A stretch of 39,310 bases of DNA from Desulfovibrionaceae bacterium (GCA_022510785.1 JAFLSV010000019.1:1-39310); one strand, 5' to 3'; numbered from the stretch's first letter, positions 1-9,207 are shown. Numbers and translations are program-made. The notes: generated by a model from the letters alone, not told the origin.

Positions 1-62
1 CCACAGCAGATACATAAGCCGCAGATACCGGTGCCGCACAGCCCCGGCCTGATCGTTTTACA

Positions 63-96
63 CGCCGGCAGCCGGGCGGGGGAGCCGGCCTGCCGG
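63..96 (-). terminator. GC-rich hairpin downstream of the cupin gene
   Basis: An imperfect GC-rich inverted repeat (CCGGCAGGCC against GGCTGCCGG, one bulge) lies about 25 bases past the cupin stop codon on the minus strand. There is no T-run after it, so intrinsic termination is doubtful. I see no supportable gene in bases 1-121. Confidence 0.25.
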
Positions 97-121
97 GTCT
101 CCTGGTGTCATGCCGTGCCGA

Positions 122-529
122 TCAGGCAAGCTGATTATAGTCAGCCTCATTGACGGGTTCCAGCCATTCATTGCGGAGCCCTTCTCCCGGGACTTCCACG
201 GCGAGATGGACGAACCAGCTGTTTTTGGCCGCGCCGTGCCAGTGCTTGACCCCGGCGGGGATGTTCACCACATCGCCCATGCGCAGTTCGCGGGCGGGCT
301 TGCCCCATTCCTGATACCAGCCGCGCCCGGCGGTGCAGAGCAGGATTTGTCCCCCGCCTCTGCTGGCGTGGTGAACGTGCCAGTTGTTCCGGCATCCGGG
401 CTCAAAGCTGACGTTGGCGATGACCACGCCCTCGCTGGAAAGCAGCTTCAGATAGCTGTTGCCCACAAAGTACTGGGCATACGCCGTATTGGCCTCGCCG
501 CGGGGGAAGACTTCCGTGATGGTACTCAT
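122..529 (-). CDS. Small single-domain cupin protein
   Basis: This encodes a cytosolic cupin of 135 residues. The first metal motif is present as HVHH, followed by GGGQ where many cupins have a glutamate. The second motif is clear: a Gly-Asp, then PAG and HWHG. Such proteins often bind one divalent metal and resemble the cupin part of carboxymuconolactone-decarboxylase-type proteins; the substrate is unknown. I chose the ATG at 529 because GGAGG lies just upstream (536-540); the longer frame starting at 583 has no such site and a non-cupin N-terminus. It lies 111 bases downstream of the AbrB-like gene on the same strand, so it may be co-transcribed or have its own promoter. Family is confident, function is not. 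Confidence 0.85.
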   Translation of the reverse strand: MSTITEVFPRGEANTAYAQYFVGNSYLKLLSSEGVVIANVSFEPGCRNNWHVHHASRGGGQILLCTAGRGWYQEWGKPARELRMGDVVNIPAGVKHWHGAAKNSWFVHLAVEVPGEGLRNEWLEPVNEADYNQLA

Positions 530-640
530 ACATTGCCTCCGTAGTATGTGTATGCAGGATAGTGAAGGTGGACAGCGGAACAAACAAACAATGGTTGCAA
601 AAAATTGCCTGATTCTGTCAGATTTGTGAGGATCGCGGCG

Positions 641-1141
641 TTATTTCAGCACGGCGTGCAGCGCCCAGCTGATGAGCGGGCTCAAAAGCACCACGGTATA
701 CAGGCGCACCATCTGGAAGGCCATAACCATGGGGGCGTAGTTGCCCATATCGGCGGCCAGGCCCACCACGGCGTTAAGGCCGCCGGGGCTGGTGGCAAGA
801 ATGGCGCTGGGAATATCCATGCCCGTGGCCCGGTACACCAGCCACGAGCCCAAAAATCCCGCGGCCAGCAGGAGGCCGGTGGTGATGGCCATAAGCGGCA
901 GCATGGCTCTGATTTCCGCCAGCAGAGAGCTTGTCAGCATGTTGCCCACGACGATCCCCATGCCTATCTGCGCGATGATTTGAAAGCTGTGGGGCGTGGG
1001 CATGGCGTTCAGGCCGCTCAGCTTGATGAGCATGGCGCCGATAACCGCCCCCAGCATACTGCCACCCGGAATATGCACAGCGTCAAAAAGCCAGCCGCCC
1101 GCCGCGCCGCCGGCAATAAGCAGCAAAAATCCTGTGTCCAT
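641..1141 (-). CDS. AbrB-family (COG3180-like) membrane protein, half length
   Basis: This is a hydrophobic protein of 166 residues with about five membrane segments rich in glycine and alanine. Motifs such as PGGSMLGAVIGAML and SPGGLNAVVGLAADMG match the repeated unit of the AbrB/AmoA-like putative transporter family (not the AbrB DNA-binding regulator). Full-length members have about 350 residues built from two such units; here there is only one, so it probably acts as a dimer or with a partner. I chose the ATG at 1141 because it directly precedes the first hydrophobic segment; an in-frame ATG at 1198 would add 19 polar residues with no good ribosome site. It is divergent from the DUF1848 gene and upstream of the cupin. 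Substrate unknown. Confidence 0.75.
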   Translation of the reverse strand: MDTGFLLLIAGGAAGGWLFDAVHIPGGSMLGAVIGAMLIKLSGLNAMPTPHSFQIIAQIGMGIVVGNMLTSSLLAEIRAMLPLMAITTGLLLAAGFLGSWLVYRATGMDIPSAILATSPGGLNAVVGLAADMGNYAPMVMAFQMVRLYTVVLLSPLISWALHAVLK

Positions 1142-1302
1142 AGTGCCCCCGGAGCTGGAATGTTTCACTCCGCACAGCATAGAGCCGTTTGAGGGCATGA
1201 GGCAAGCCTTGCCTGAACCGGTGTCCAGCGCGTATACAGCAGGGGAAAGCGGGAAGATCCGCCGCGCAAACCCACAGTGTTCAGGTCAGGGGCACGCACG
1301 CC

Positions 1303-2244
1303 ATGATCATCAGCGCCAGCCGCCGCACGGATATTCCGGCCTTTTATGGCGAATGGTTCATGAATCGCCTGAATGCCGGTGAGGTTCTGGTGCGCAATCC
1401 CCGCGCGCCGCGCCGCGTCAGCCGGGTGCCGCTGAGCCGGAGCCAGGTGGACTGCCTTGTGTTCTGGAGCAAAAATCCCGCCCCCATGCGGGAACGCCTG
1501 ACCTGGCTTCACCGCGAGGGCTGGCCTTTGTATGTGCAGTTTACGCTGACCCCGTACGGCGCCGATGTGGAACCCGGGGTGCCGCCCAGGCAGTGCCTGC
1601 TGGACAGCTTCCGGCGGCTGGCCGATGCTCTGGGGCCGGATCGCGTGGTCTGGCGCTATGATCCTGTGCTGCTGAACGCGACATACCCGGCTGCGCGGCA
1701 CACGGAGGACTTTGACCGTCTGTCCCGCGCTCTGGCCGGGTATACCCGCCGCTGTGTGTTCAGCTTTGTGGATATGTACCGGCGCAATCGCCCTTTCCTG
1801 CGCGCCGTGGCGGACGGCGAGCCAACGCAGGAATCTCTGCGCGTCCTGGCCGCCGAACTGGCCGCCCTGGCGGCGGCGCGCGGCCTCAGTCTGGCGGCCT
1901 GCGCGGAGGATCTGGACTTAAGCGACTGCGGCGTGGAACGGGCCGCATGCATCGACAGGGCGCTTATCGAACAGATTACAGGCACGCCCTTGCGGGCGGG
2001 CAAAGACCCTGGTCAGCGCGCCAGCTGCGGCTGCGTGGAAAGCGTGGACATCGGCGAGTACGACAGCTGCCCTTACGCCTGCCGCTACTGCTATGCCACT
2101 TCACACAGCCGCCGGGTTGCGGCCCGTGTCCGCCTTCACAATCCAGCCTCGCCCCTTCTGGTTGGGTGGCCCGATGAGCGCGATACCATCATCGATCGCC
2201 GGGTGAGATCTCGTGTGACGCGCCAGGGCTCGCTGCTGCCATGA
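1303..2244 (+). CDS. DUF1848 family protein with C-terminal Cys cluster
   Basis: The protein has 313 residues and begins MIISASRRTDIPAFYGEWF, a hallmark of the DUF1848 family. The centre carries family motifs such as VFWSKNPAP and QFTLTPYG. Near the end, Cys256, Cys260 and Cys263 form a CX3CX2C motif followed by Tyr-Ala, with two more cysteines at 244 and 246. This is the cluster type used by radical SAM enzymes to hold a 4Fe-4S cluster, but at the C-terminus rather than the N-terminus. Enzymatic role unknown. An AGGGG about 12 bases before the ATG is a weak ribosome site. The gene is convergent with the ferredoxin gene, only 19 bases apart, and divergent from the AbrB-like gene. Confidence 0.85.
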   Translation: MIISASRRTDIPAFYGEWFMNRLNAGEVLVRNPRAPRRVSRVPLSRSQVDCLVFWSKNPAPMRERLTWLHREGWPLYVQFTLTPYGADVEPGVPPRQCLLDSFRRLADALGPDRVVWRYDPVLLNATYPAARHTEDFDRLSRALAGYTRRCVFSFVDMYRRNRPFLRAVADGEPTQESLRVLAAELAALAAARGLSLAACAEDLDLSDCGVERAACIDRALIEQITGTPLRAGKDPGQRASCGCVESVDIGEYDSCPYACRYCYATSHSRRVAARVRLHNPASPLLVGWPDERDTIIDRRVRSRVTRQGSLLP

Positions 2245-2263
2245 CCCTTTTGGCATACGCTTT

Positions 2264-3076
2264 TTACACAAAGATCTCCGGCTCCCGGCGGGCGGCGAAT
2301 TTTTCGGCGAACATCGCGCTCATGGCGTCGTATTGCGGGCCGCGCCAGCCCTGGGCTCCGGCGGGACACACCTGGATGCAGGCCGCGCAGCCCATGCACA
2401 GATCCGGATCGCGCGCCACGGAGGCGTCGGCCTCTCCGCTCATGGTCAGCGCCTTGACCGGGCAGATAGTCACGCAGGCCCCGCAGCGGGCGCACTTCGC
2501 ATGATCCACATCGGGCCTCGGGCCGCCGGGCTTCAGTTCTTTATAGGGCGCGTTGCCCTTGACGGCAATTTTGAGCTCTCTGGACAGGCCGTCCAGACTC
2601 ATCAGGCGCTCGGCAGAGCGCCGGGCGAAGTCTTCGGCCACGCGCTGGTCGGCGGCGTCGGGACGGTCGGCCGCCACCTGCGGAAAGACCGAGTGGCGGG
2701 AGATGAAGGCCGCCGCGCCTGTCACCACAAAACCACTGCCGCCCAGAGCATTGCGCAGTTCCAGCAGGGCGTCCTCGTAATCGCGGTTGCCGTACACGGC
2801 CACGGCCAGGGCCGGAGCGTTCCGGCTCTTGAAGCGGCGCAGCAGCGGCAGGCAATGGGGCGGAATGCGCCCGCCATACACCGGCATACCCGCCACCAGC
2901 AGACTGCCTTGGGGCAGGGCACAGTCCTGCCGCGGGGGCTGGCGCAGCAAATCGTGTGCAACGATCCGCGGTTCATCCGGCAAGCTTGCGCGCAGGGCCT
3001 CGCCTATCCATTCCACAATGCGGCGTGTGCCGCCCGTGGGGCTGAAAGACACCAGTTCCACAGAGTTGATGCGCAT
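2264..3076 (-). CDS. EFR1-type flavodoxin/ferredoxin fusion protein
   Basis: This protein of 270 residues joins two electron-transfer modules. Residues 1-160 look like a flavodoxin fold, with the FMN phosphate loop SFSPTGGTRR near the N-terminus. The C-terminal part holds two 4Fe-4S motifs, CARCGACVTICP and CMGCAACIQVCP, as in bacterial ferredoxins. It should be a cytosolic carrier moving electrons between an FMN and two Fe-S clusters; partners are unknown. The ATG at 3076 was chosen because AAGGA lies a few bases upstream and the flavodoxin fold begins there; the frame extends further only as low-complexity sequence. It follows the flavodoxin-family gene at 3212-3871 on the same strand, so the two may form a small redox unit. 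Confidence 0.88.
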   Translation of the reverse strand: MRINSVELVSFSPTGGTRRIVEWIGEALRASLPDEPRIVAHDLLRQPPRQDCALPQGSLLVAGMPVYGGRIPPHCLPLLRRFKSRNAPALAVAVYGNRDYEDALLELRNALGGSGFVVTGAAAFISRHSVFPQVAADRPDAADQRVAEDFARRSAERLMSLDGLSRELKIAVKGNAPYKELKPGGPRPDVDHAKCARCGACVTICPVKALTMSGEADASVARDPDLCMGCAACIQVCPAGAQGWRGPQYDAMSAMFAEKFAARREPEIFV

Positions 3077-3191
3077 GGAGTTTTTTCCTTGTTTTTCATC
3101 TGTTCGCGGGGCGGGCCATGATGCCCCAAGGATTATGCCGGGGCCGGGCCGGCAGTCTTGCCGGACAAAGCATGTGCAGCCGTCAGTCAAG

Positions 3192-3211
3192 GCGCCGGCG
3201 AAGTCCGGCGC
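3192..3211 (-). terminator. Hairpin abutting a stop codon
   Basis: A perfect 7-bp inverted repeat (GCGCCGG / CCGGCGC, 6-base loop) directly follows the stop codon of the minus-strand flavodoxin-family gene. The tail is T-poor, so it could be a weak terminator or an mRNA 3' stabiliser. Confidence 0.4.
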
Positions 3212-3871
3212 TTACGCTCCGGTCGCCAGGGCTGCGCCCAGATCAAAGGCGCGGCGGCAGTCGAGGGGGAACTGGTCGTCCCACTGTTTGCGCTTGGCCG
3301 CTTCGGAAAAGCGATCCGCCTTGTATTTGCTGTAGTCGTCAAACTGGTAGGTATCGTGGACGTACAGCACGCGGGGCGGAAGAAACACGTTGCCCGCAAA
3401 GCGCTCCATCGGGCGTAGCAGATCGGCATAGCCCTGGGCTGCCATGACTTCCGCCGTCACGTTCATGGTGTAGATGAAAGCCGTGGGCATCTTTTTCGGG
3501 GCAATGCTGCTGTATGCCGCGTCGTAGACCCCAAAGGGGAAGAGCAGCCGTTCCAGAAAGCTTCTCAAAAGGCCGCTTATGCCGCCGAAATAGATGGGAC
3601 TGCCAAAAATGAGGGCATCGGCCCGGGCCAGCTTGTCCAGCACCGGCCACAGTGAATCGCGCAGGCCGCAGCGGCCGTAGCTTGGGCCGTTTAGGCGCTT
3701 GCAGGCAAAGCAGCTGGCGCAGGAGTGAAAGTTGAGCTCATAAAGCTGAATCAGCGAGCCGTTTACCATCCCCTCAGGATGGGCAGAGCGGGCTCCGGCC
3801 AGGGCGTGTTCCAGAACGGTGGCGGTATTGCCGCTTTTACGCGGACTGCCGTTGATGGCGTAAATGTTCAC
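3212..3871 (-). CDS. Flavodoxin-family NAD(P)H-dependent FMN reductase-like protein
   Basis: This 219-residue protein starts with the FMN-binding pattern INGSPRKSGNTA, typical of NADPH-dependent FMN reductases and iron-sulfur flavoproteins. Further on, SCASCFACK holds three closely spaced cysteines in the place where archaeal-type iron-sulfur flavoproteins carry a cluster, and GSPIYFGGISG is the second flavin-contact loop. It may reduce quinones, flavins or metals in the cytosol; a cluster is possible but not certain. Translation starts at GTG (3869-3871), supported by a strong AAGGAGG 6-7 bases upstream. An AT-rich stretch upstream (about 3995-4060) is a likely promoter area. The EFR1-type gene follows 135 bases downstream on the same strand. 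Confidence 0.85.
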   Translation of the reverse strand: MNIYAINGSPRKSGNTATVLEHALAGARSAHPEGMVNGSLIQLYELNFHSCASCFACKRLNGPSYGRCGLRDSLWPVLDKLARADALIFGSPIYFGGISGLLRSFLERLLFPFGVYDAAYSSIAPKKMPTAFIYTMNVTAEVMAAQGYADLLRPMERFAGNVFLPPRVLYVHDTYQFDDYSKYKADRFSEAAKRKQWDDQFPLDCRRAFDLGAALATGA

Positions 3872-4097
3872 AGCGTTCCTCCTTCCGGGGGGACGGGCAG
3901 AGTGTTTCCGCCGACGTCCGGGGCATGGTTTTTTGTACGCCGGCGCGCGGTGTGAGACAAGCCTTTCGTTTCCCCGGGCCTTTCACTCTTTCAATGAAAA
4001 AATATTCTTTATTCCTCTGAAATATCAAGAAAATTTTTCCATAAAACCATCAAAAAGGTGAATATCGCATTTTCCCGGGCGGCGCTGCCTGAAACCG
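3872..4097. other. AT-rich intergenic region upstream of the flavodoxin-family gene
   Basis: No gene is supportable here. Bases about 3995-4060 are much more AT-rich than the surroundings. On the minus strand they contain TTGATA followed 16 bases later by AATATT, a weak sigma-70-like match for the flavodoxin-family gene, which would give a leader of over 100 bases. Confidence 0.4.
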
Positions 4098-4134
4098 ACG
4101 CGGAAAGCCCCCGGCCGTGTGGGCGGCCGGGGGC
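4098..4134 (-). terminator. Terminator of the catalase gene
   Basis: A perfect 11-bp GC-rich stem (4107-4117 with 4124-4134) has a 6-base loop and a short T-containing tail (TTTCCG) on the minus strand. It starts 33 bases past the katE stop codon. Confidence 0.65.
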
Positions 4135-4167
4135 GGGGCATCAGGCTGGAAGGACTGTGGGAGCGGG

Positions 4168-6432
4168 TCAGGCCGCTATGGTTTTGGCCCTGGCTTCACG
4201 TTCCCATACCCGATGCTGACTCATGGCCCGGAGCAGGGGCTTCATGAGTTTTTTGGCGTCGCCGGCCGTCAGCAGGCCGGGGTCCTTATCGTCGTCGGGC
4301 AGTCCGGCCGCTTTCAGCATGCGTTTGGCCTCGCCCGCCAGGCCGATGGCCTTCAGGTGCTTGTAGGCCTGACGCAGGTAGTATGTGGCGTTGCCGTCGT
4401 TCATAAGCGTTTCCACGCTCTGTTCCCCATCGGGCACGAGCACGGCGTCCACCAGCACCGAGGGATTGCCCTCGATGCTGCCGTCGGGCTTCAGAGCCTC
4501 CCCTTCGGCAGTGGTGATCATGCCCGGCCGGGGCGCGAAAATCTGCGGATGGACACCTTCGCTTTTTAGGGCTTCACAGATGGCGTCCACGGATTTTCCG
4601 TTCACGCCGTCGGCCACCAGCAGGGCCGCCCGGCGGGATTTCAGCGTCTGATTGCCGTTCGCGTACAGGCTGAGGGCGGGATCCCTGTCCAGACCGTTGA
4701 CCGATCCGGGCAGTTCACGGTTCAATTGTTCCCTGCTCAGGCGGATGCCCAGGCCGTCCGCCACGCCGCGGGCGAGATCCGGGTCGATGCGGGTCAGCAG
4801 ATCCACCACCCGCTCGCGGATATAGACGCGCATGACCTTCCCCAGTTCAAAGCAGAAGGCCTGGATGATGTGCCGCTGTTCGGAAGGTGTCTGGCTCAGC
4901 CAGAACAGACGGGGCTGGGAATAGTAGTCCGCGAAGCTCGGACTGCGGCGGCGTTCCTTTTTTCCTTCCAGCGGCGCGGCATGGCTGGCGAAGCCTCCGT
5001 CCTTGTCCGCCGGGGCTGTTTCCCTCGGCCAGTTGCCGCCGATGGAATTGGGTTTGTAGTTGGCGGCGTCCGTGTCAATCTGCGAGCGGAAAAAGCCGTC
5101 GCGCTGCTGGTTACGCACCGGAACCAGGGGTCTGTTAATGGGTATTTCGTTGAAATTGGCTGTGCCCAGGCGGTGGCGCTGGGTGTCCGCGTAGGAGAAC
5201 ACGCGCCCCAGCAGCAGAGGGTCTTCGGAAAAGTCGATGCCGGGCACGATGTTGGCCGGGCAGAAGGCCACCTGCTCGGTTTCGGCGAAAAAGTTGTCGG
5301 GGTTGCGGTTCAGCACCATGCGGCCCACAATGGTCACTGGCACCAGGGCTTCCGGGATAAGTTTGGTGGCGTCCAGAATGTCAAAGTCAAAACGGTCGGC
5401 GTCTTCCTCGGCCACGATTTGCAGGCCCAGCTCAAATTCGGGATAGTCGCCGGCCTCAATGCCCTGCCACAGATCCTTGCGCAGAAAATCCGGATCGCGG
5501 CCTGTGAGCGCCTGCGCCTCGTCCCAGATCAGCGACGTGGTGCCGTACACGGGTTTCCAGTGAAAGCGCGCGAAGCAGCTCTGGCCCTTCGCGTTGATCA
5601 GCCGGTAGCTGTGGATGCCGAAGCCTTCGATGGTGCGGAAGCTGCGGGGAATGCCCCTGTCCGACATCTGCCACAGGACATTGTGCAGGGTTTCGGGCTG
5701 GAGGGAAACATAATCCCAGAAACTGTCGTGGGCGCTCTGTCCCTGGGGCACTTCATTGCCGGGTTCGGGTTTCACCGCATGAACGAAGTCCGGAAACTTG
5801 ATGGCATCCTGAATGAAGAATACCGGGGTATCGTTGCCCACCAGGTCAAAGTTGCCTTCGCTGGTGTAAAATTTGGTGGCAAAACCACGGATGTCGCGCA
5901 CGGTGTCCGCCGAGCCGCGAAAACCCTGCACGCTGGAAAAACGCACGAATACCGGGGTCTTGATCCGCGGATCCTGCAAAAAGGCGGCCTTGGTGTACCT
6001 GGCCTGCGATTCGTACACCTGAAAATACCCGTGCGCGCCGGAGCCTCGGGCGTGAACCACGCGCTCGGGGATGCGCTCGCGGTCGAAGTGCGCCATCTTG
6101 TCGGTAAAGTGGAAGTCTTCCAGCAGTGAAGGGCCGCGGGTTCCGGCTTTCAGGGTATTCTGGTTGTCCGCAACCTTGACGCCATCGCTGGTGGTCAGGG
6201 CGCGGCCCTCGCCGCTGGTGCGGAACTGGGCAAGCTGCTCCAGTTTGGCATTTGTGGTATCCGGGGCCTTGGCGGAGCCGGCGGCCATGGGTTCGGCATT
6301 GGGACGCGTGGGCCGGGCGCTGGGCTTGATGACTTCGGGGTCAATGACATCCTGATAATGGGGCAGCGCGCTTTTTTCGTCCGTGAACGGCGCGGCGCGC
6401 GGCGTTGATGCTGGCCTGCATTTTTCCATCAT
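4168..6432 (-). CDS. katE: Large-subunit catalase, HPII type
   Basis: This is a haem catalase of 754 residues, almost the length of E. coli HPII (753), breaking down hydrogen peroxide in the cytosol. The active-site segment [14 protein letters not shown] carries the catalytic histidine, VGNDTPVFF carries the distal asparagine, and [14 protein letters not shown] carries the proximal haem tyrosine. The last 150 or so residues ([10 protein letters not shown] onward) are the flavodoxin-like C-terminal domain that separates large from small catalases. The ATG at 6432 was chosen because GGGAGGA lies just upstream; a second ATG follows directly. The gene is divergent from the MOSC gene. In an anaerobe it would serve oxygen and peroxide defence. 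No frameshift or missing key residue was seen. Confidence 0.96.
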   Translation of the reverse strand: MMEKCRPASTPRAAPFTDEKSALPHYQDVIDPEVIKPSARPTRPNAEPMAAGSAKAPDTTNAKLEQLAQFRTSGEGRALTTSDGVKVADNQNTLKAGTRGPSLLEDFHFTDKMAHFDRERIPERVVHARGSGAHGYFQVYESQARYTKAAFLQDPRIKTPVFVRFSSVQGFRGSADTVRDIRGFATKFYTSEGNFDLVGNDTPVFFIQDAIKFPDFVHAVKPEPGNEVPQGQSAHDSFWDYVSLQPETLHNVLWQMSDRGIPRSFRTIEGFGIHSYRLINAKGQSCFARFHWKPVYGTTSLIWDEAQALTGRDPDFLRKDLWQGIEAGDYPEFELGLQIVAEEDADRFDFDILDATKLIPEALVPVTIVGRMVLNRNPDNFFAETEQVAFCPANIVPGIDFSEDPLLLGRVFSYADTQRHRLGTANFNEIPINRPLVPVRNQQRDGFFRSQIDTDAANYKPNSIGGNWPRETAPADKDGGFASHAAPLEGKKERRRSPSFADYYSQPRLFWLSQTPSEQRHIIQAFCFELGKVMRVYIRERVVDLLTRIDPDLARGVADGLGIRLSREQLNRELPGSVNGLDRDPALSLYANGNQTLKSRRAALLVADGVNGKSVDAICEALKSEGVHPQIFAPRPGMITTAEGEALKPDGSIEGNPSVLVDAVLVPDGEQSVETLMNDGNATYYLRQAYKHLKAIGLAGEAKRMLKAAGLPDDDKDPGLLTAGDAKKLMKPLLRAMSQHRVWEREARAKTIAA

Positions 6433-6670
6433 GGCGTATCCTCCCAAAAAGGTGGGCTGAAATGGGCCCAAAGGGCTGAAGATGATGGATGGAGGATAAC
6501 GCAAAACGGGGGGGCGCTCTGTGAGTATCACCTCCTGCGGAGCGGAGAACTTGCCGCGCGGTCATGATTGGACAAGACGGCGCGGCCCGGCTATGACCAG
6601 AGAGAGCCTCGCGTCCAGCCTGACCGGCCCGGCCGGGTATGCCGCCGCGGCCCATTCACAGGAGGAAATC

Positions 6671-7102
6671 ATGGGAAAGGTGCTTGCCGTGTGCGTCAGC
6701 GAACGCAAGGGGACGCAGAAAAAAAACGTGAACTCCGCCCGCTTTGTGGAAGACTGGGGCATCGAGGGCGACGCCCACGCCGGCAGGTGGCACAGACAGG
6801 TATCCCTGCTTTCCCACGACAGGGTGGAGGAATTCCGCGCCCGGGGCGCGCAGGTGGATCACGGAGCCTTTGGGGAAAACCTGGTCGTGGAAGGCATTGA
6901 CTTCAAGAGCCTTCCCCTGGGGACGCGCTTTTGCTGCGGCGAGGTCATCCTTGAGCTGACCCAGGTGGGCAAGGAGTGCCATTCCCACTGCGCCATATAC
7001 AAGGTGGTGGGCGATTGCATCATGCCGCGGGAGGGCGTGTTTACCCGCGTGCTTCATGGGGGAACAATTTGCGCCGGCGATGAACTGACCCTGCTTTCAT
7101 AG
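6671..7102 (+). CDS. MOSC domain protein
   Basis: A small protein of 143 residues made of one MOSC domain, the beta-rich fold shared with the molybdenum cofactor sulfurase C-terminus. Visible motifs include IEGDAHAGRWHRQVSLL, FGENLVVEG, and the conserved cysteine region GKECHSHCAIY, followed by CIMPREGVF. Stand-alone members of this type often sit near molybdopterin biosynthesis genes and are thought to carry sulfur or bind cofactor; that role is inferred here, and no cofactor genes are adjacent (a Mop protein lies 28 kb away). The ATG at 6671 follows an excellent AGGAGGAAATC. The gene is divergent from katE and convergent with the flavin oxidoreductase. Confidence 0.9.
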   Translation: MGKVLAVCVSERKGTQKKNVNSARFVEDWGIEGDAHAGRWHRQVSLLSHDRVEEFRARGAQVDHGAFGENLVVEGIDFKSLPLGTRFCCGEVILELTQVGKECHSHCAIYKVVGDCIMPREGVFTRVLHGGTICAGDELTLLS

Positions 7103-7191
7103 GGCCGGCTTGCGCATTCGCCCGTGGCAGATGCGGTGCATCCTAGTTCGCCGCCCGGGATGCCGGCCCGACCTGCCGGATCACAAGCGAA

Positions 7192-7219
7192 GGCCCGGCG
7201 CCTGTCAGGCTGCCGGGCC
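7192..7219 (-). terminator. Terminator of the flavin oxidoreductase gene
   Basis: An outer 8-bp stem (GGCCCGGC / GCCGGGCC) encloses a second CCTG/CAGG pairing, just past the stop of the minus-strand oxidoreductase. The tail (TTCGCTTG) is only moderately T-rich. Confidence 0.55.
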
Positions 7220-7242
7220 ACGGAACCCATGCGGAATCGGTT

Positions 7243-9180
7243 TTACACATCCAGCCCGGCGTGCCAGCCCTGATACAGGGCCTGGGTAATGGTGGCTGGG
7301 CGCACGGCGTCGCCGATGACGCGCACAAAGGGCGCCGCGTCCAGCAGGTCGTCGTGCCGTCGGGAGCGCTGCCCCACGGCGCAGAGAACGGTGCGTCCTT
7401 CCAGAACTTTTTCCCGCCCTTCGGCGTCGCGGCAGAGCAGTCCTTCCGGCGTCACGGCCAGCCCGGTGTGCGACGTGTGCACCTTCACCAGTTCCTCCAG
7501 CGTGCGCAAAAGAATGGGGCGGTGCCGGATGTTGGCGTCGGGGGCGACTTCGGGCCGCATTTCCACCAGCGAGACTTTTTTGCCTTCTTGGGCGAGGTGA
7601 ATGGCACACTCGCAGCCGGCCAGCCCGCCGCCGAGCACCACCACGCTGTCGGCGCATTCGGCCTTGCGGCGGTAATAGTCGTTGACAAGGATGACATTGG
7701 GGCCGTCCATGCCGGGCAGAGGCGGCACAATGGGCTCCGAGCCCACGGCGATGATGAGGGCGTCGGGCTTTTCCCGCTCGGCATAGGCGGGCGTAAGCTC
7801 GGTATTGAGGCGCACTTCCACCCCTTCCAGCTCCATCTGGCGTGCCAGGGTGAGGCCAAGCTGGTACATTTCCCGCTTGAAGGGAATAGCCTGCTCGCTG
7901 CGCAGGATGCCGCCAAGCTCGGCCTCCCTTTCACAGAGGATCACCCTGTGGCCGCGCTGCGCCGCCGCGATGGCGGCCTTCATGCCTCCGCAGCCTCCGC
8001 CGGCAATCAGAACCTTTTTCACCCGGCGGGCGGGCGGCAGTGGCGGGTCGGATTCCCGTCCTATGGCCGGATTTACCGCGCAGCGCCGCGTTCCCGTGGT
8101 GGGGCGCTCGGCCATGCACACAAAGCAGCGCAGGCAGCGGGTAATTTCATCGTCGCGGCCTTCCACGACCTTGGCGGGAAGCTCCGGATCGGCGATGAGG
8201 GCGCGGGCCATTTCCACCACGTCGGCCTTGCCTGACGCGAGAATGTCTTCCATGTGCGCCGGGTCGTTGAGGGCGCCCACTGTGGCCACCGGGGTTTTGA
8301 CATGCTTTTTGATTTCGGCGGCCAGATACACATTGCAGCCGTGCGCGGAAAACATGGACGGGTGGGTGTCAAAAAAGCCGAACTGGTAGGAACCGGCCGA
8401 AACATGGATGAGATCCGCCTTGCCGTCCAGCATTTCCGCTATTTCTATGCCGTCATTCAGGGTGTAGCCGCCCTCGAAAAGCTCCGACCCGCTTATACGC
8501 ACTTCAATGGGAAAGCCCGGGCCCACGGCCGTCCGTACGCTGTCCATGACTTCCATGAGAAGTCTGGCGCGGCCGGCAAGACTGCCCCCGTATCCATCCG
8601 TGCGCCTGTTGAAAAACGGGGACAGGAACTGATTGATGAGCCAGCCGTGTCCGGCGTGCACCATCACCATCTCAAAGCCCGCCCGTTTGGCCAGCGCGGC
8701 CTTGTCGCCATACGCTGCCACGATTTCGGCCAGCTGTTTGGCATCGAGCGCCCGCACGGGTTTGCCGTCGGGCCGCACGCCGTTGCTGGGGCCGTATTGC
8801 GTGAGCCCCTGCTTTTTGTTTTTGTCCACCAGATAGGTGCCCGCGTACTGCCCGGAATGGGAGAGTTCCACGCTGGGAATGGCGCCGTGGCGCCGTATGG
8901 CGTCCGCCGTCATGGTAAAGCCCGCCAGCGAGCCCGGGGTCTGAAGTTCCAGATGCAGCATGTGCGAGGCGTCCGTTTCCGGGTGCACCACCAGTTCGCT
9001 GACGGTGACATTGGCGGCGCCGCCCCGGGCGCGCCTTTCATAAAAGGCCCGCGTCCCCGGCCCGGCGCAGCAGTCCCATGTGATGTCCGTGGCGCCGGTG
9101 GGGGCGGCAAACATGCGGTTGCGGAACGTGACACGTCCAAGCTGAATGGGCGCGCTCAGGCGGGGGTATTTTCTGATCAT
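7243..9180 (-). CDS. Fe-S flavin oxidoreductase, 2,4-dienoyl-CoA reductase / OYE type
   Basis: This 645-residue enzyme has the layout of 2,4-dienoyl-CoA reductase and trimethylamine dehydrogenase. Residues 1-345 form an FMN-binding TIM barrel (APTGATD near the start; MVMVHAGHGWLINQFLSP with the catalytic His region). Cys349, 352, 355 and 367 form a C-X2-C-X2-C-X11-C 4Fe-4S site. From 388 on, GGGCGGMKAA binds FAD and a second Rossmann loop (VVLGGGLAGCECA) binds NAD(P)H. The substrate could be an enoate, enoyl-CoA or other alpha,beta-unsaturated compound and cannot be fixed from sequence. The ATG at 9180 has GGAGG 7-8 bases upstream. A sigma-70-like promoter and a palindrome lie just upstream (9208-9251). 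The EamA transporter gene precedes it on the same strand. Confidence 0.93.
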   Translation of the reverse strand: MIRKYPRLSAPIQLGRVTFRNRMFAAPTGATDITWDCCAGPGTRAFYERRARGGAANVTVSELVVHPETDASHMLHLELQTPGSLAGFTMTADAIRRHGAIPSVELSHSGQYAGTYLVDKNKKQGLTQYGPSNGVRPDGKPVRALDAKQLAEIVAAYGDKAALAKRAGFEMVMVHAGHGWLINQFLSPFFNRRTDGYGGSLAGRARLLMEVMDSVRTAVGPGFPIEVRISGSELFEGGYTLNDGIEIAEMLDGKADLIHVSAGSYQFGFFDTHPSMFSAHGCNVYLAAEIKKHVKTPVATVGALNDPAHMEDILASGKADVVEMARALIADPELPAKVVEGRDDEITRCLRCFVCMAERPTTGTRRCAVNPAIGRESDPPLPPARRVKKVLIAGGGCGGMKAAIAAAQRGHRVILCEREAELGGILRSEQAIPFKREMYQLGLTLARQMELEGVEVRLNTELTPAYAEREKPDALIIAVGSEPIVPPLPGMDGPNVILVNDYYRRKAECADSVVVLGGGLAGCECAIHLAQEGKKVSLVEMRPEVAPDANIRHRPILLRTLEELVKVHTSHTGLAVTPEGLLCRDAEGREKVLEGRTVLCAVGQRSRRHDDLLDAAPFVRVIGDAVRPATITQALYQGWHAGLDV

Positions 9181-9207
9181 GGAAGATCCCTCCAGAAATT
9201 TTTGCCG

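Noticed and set aside
1..39. Possible start of a minus-strand gene leaving the left edge, at GTG 37-39
   Set aside because: Only about 13 codons are visible, with a poor ribosome site and no recognisable sequence.
4726..6129. Long open frame on the plus strand opposite katE, and similar long frames opposite mfd, glyS, uvrB and the flavin oxidoreductase
   Set aside because: These are antisense shadows caused by high GC content; the opposite strand encodes well-recognised proteins and the shadow translations match no family.
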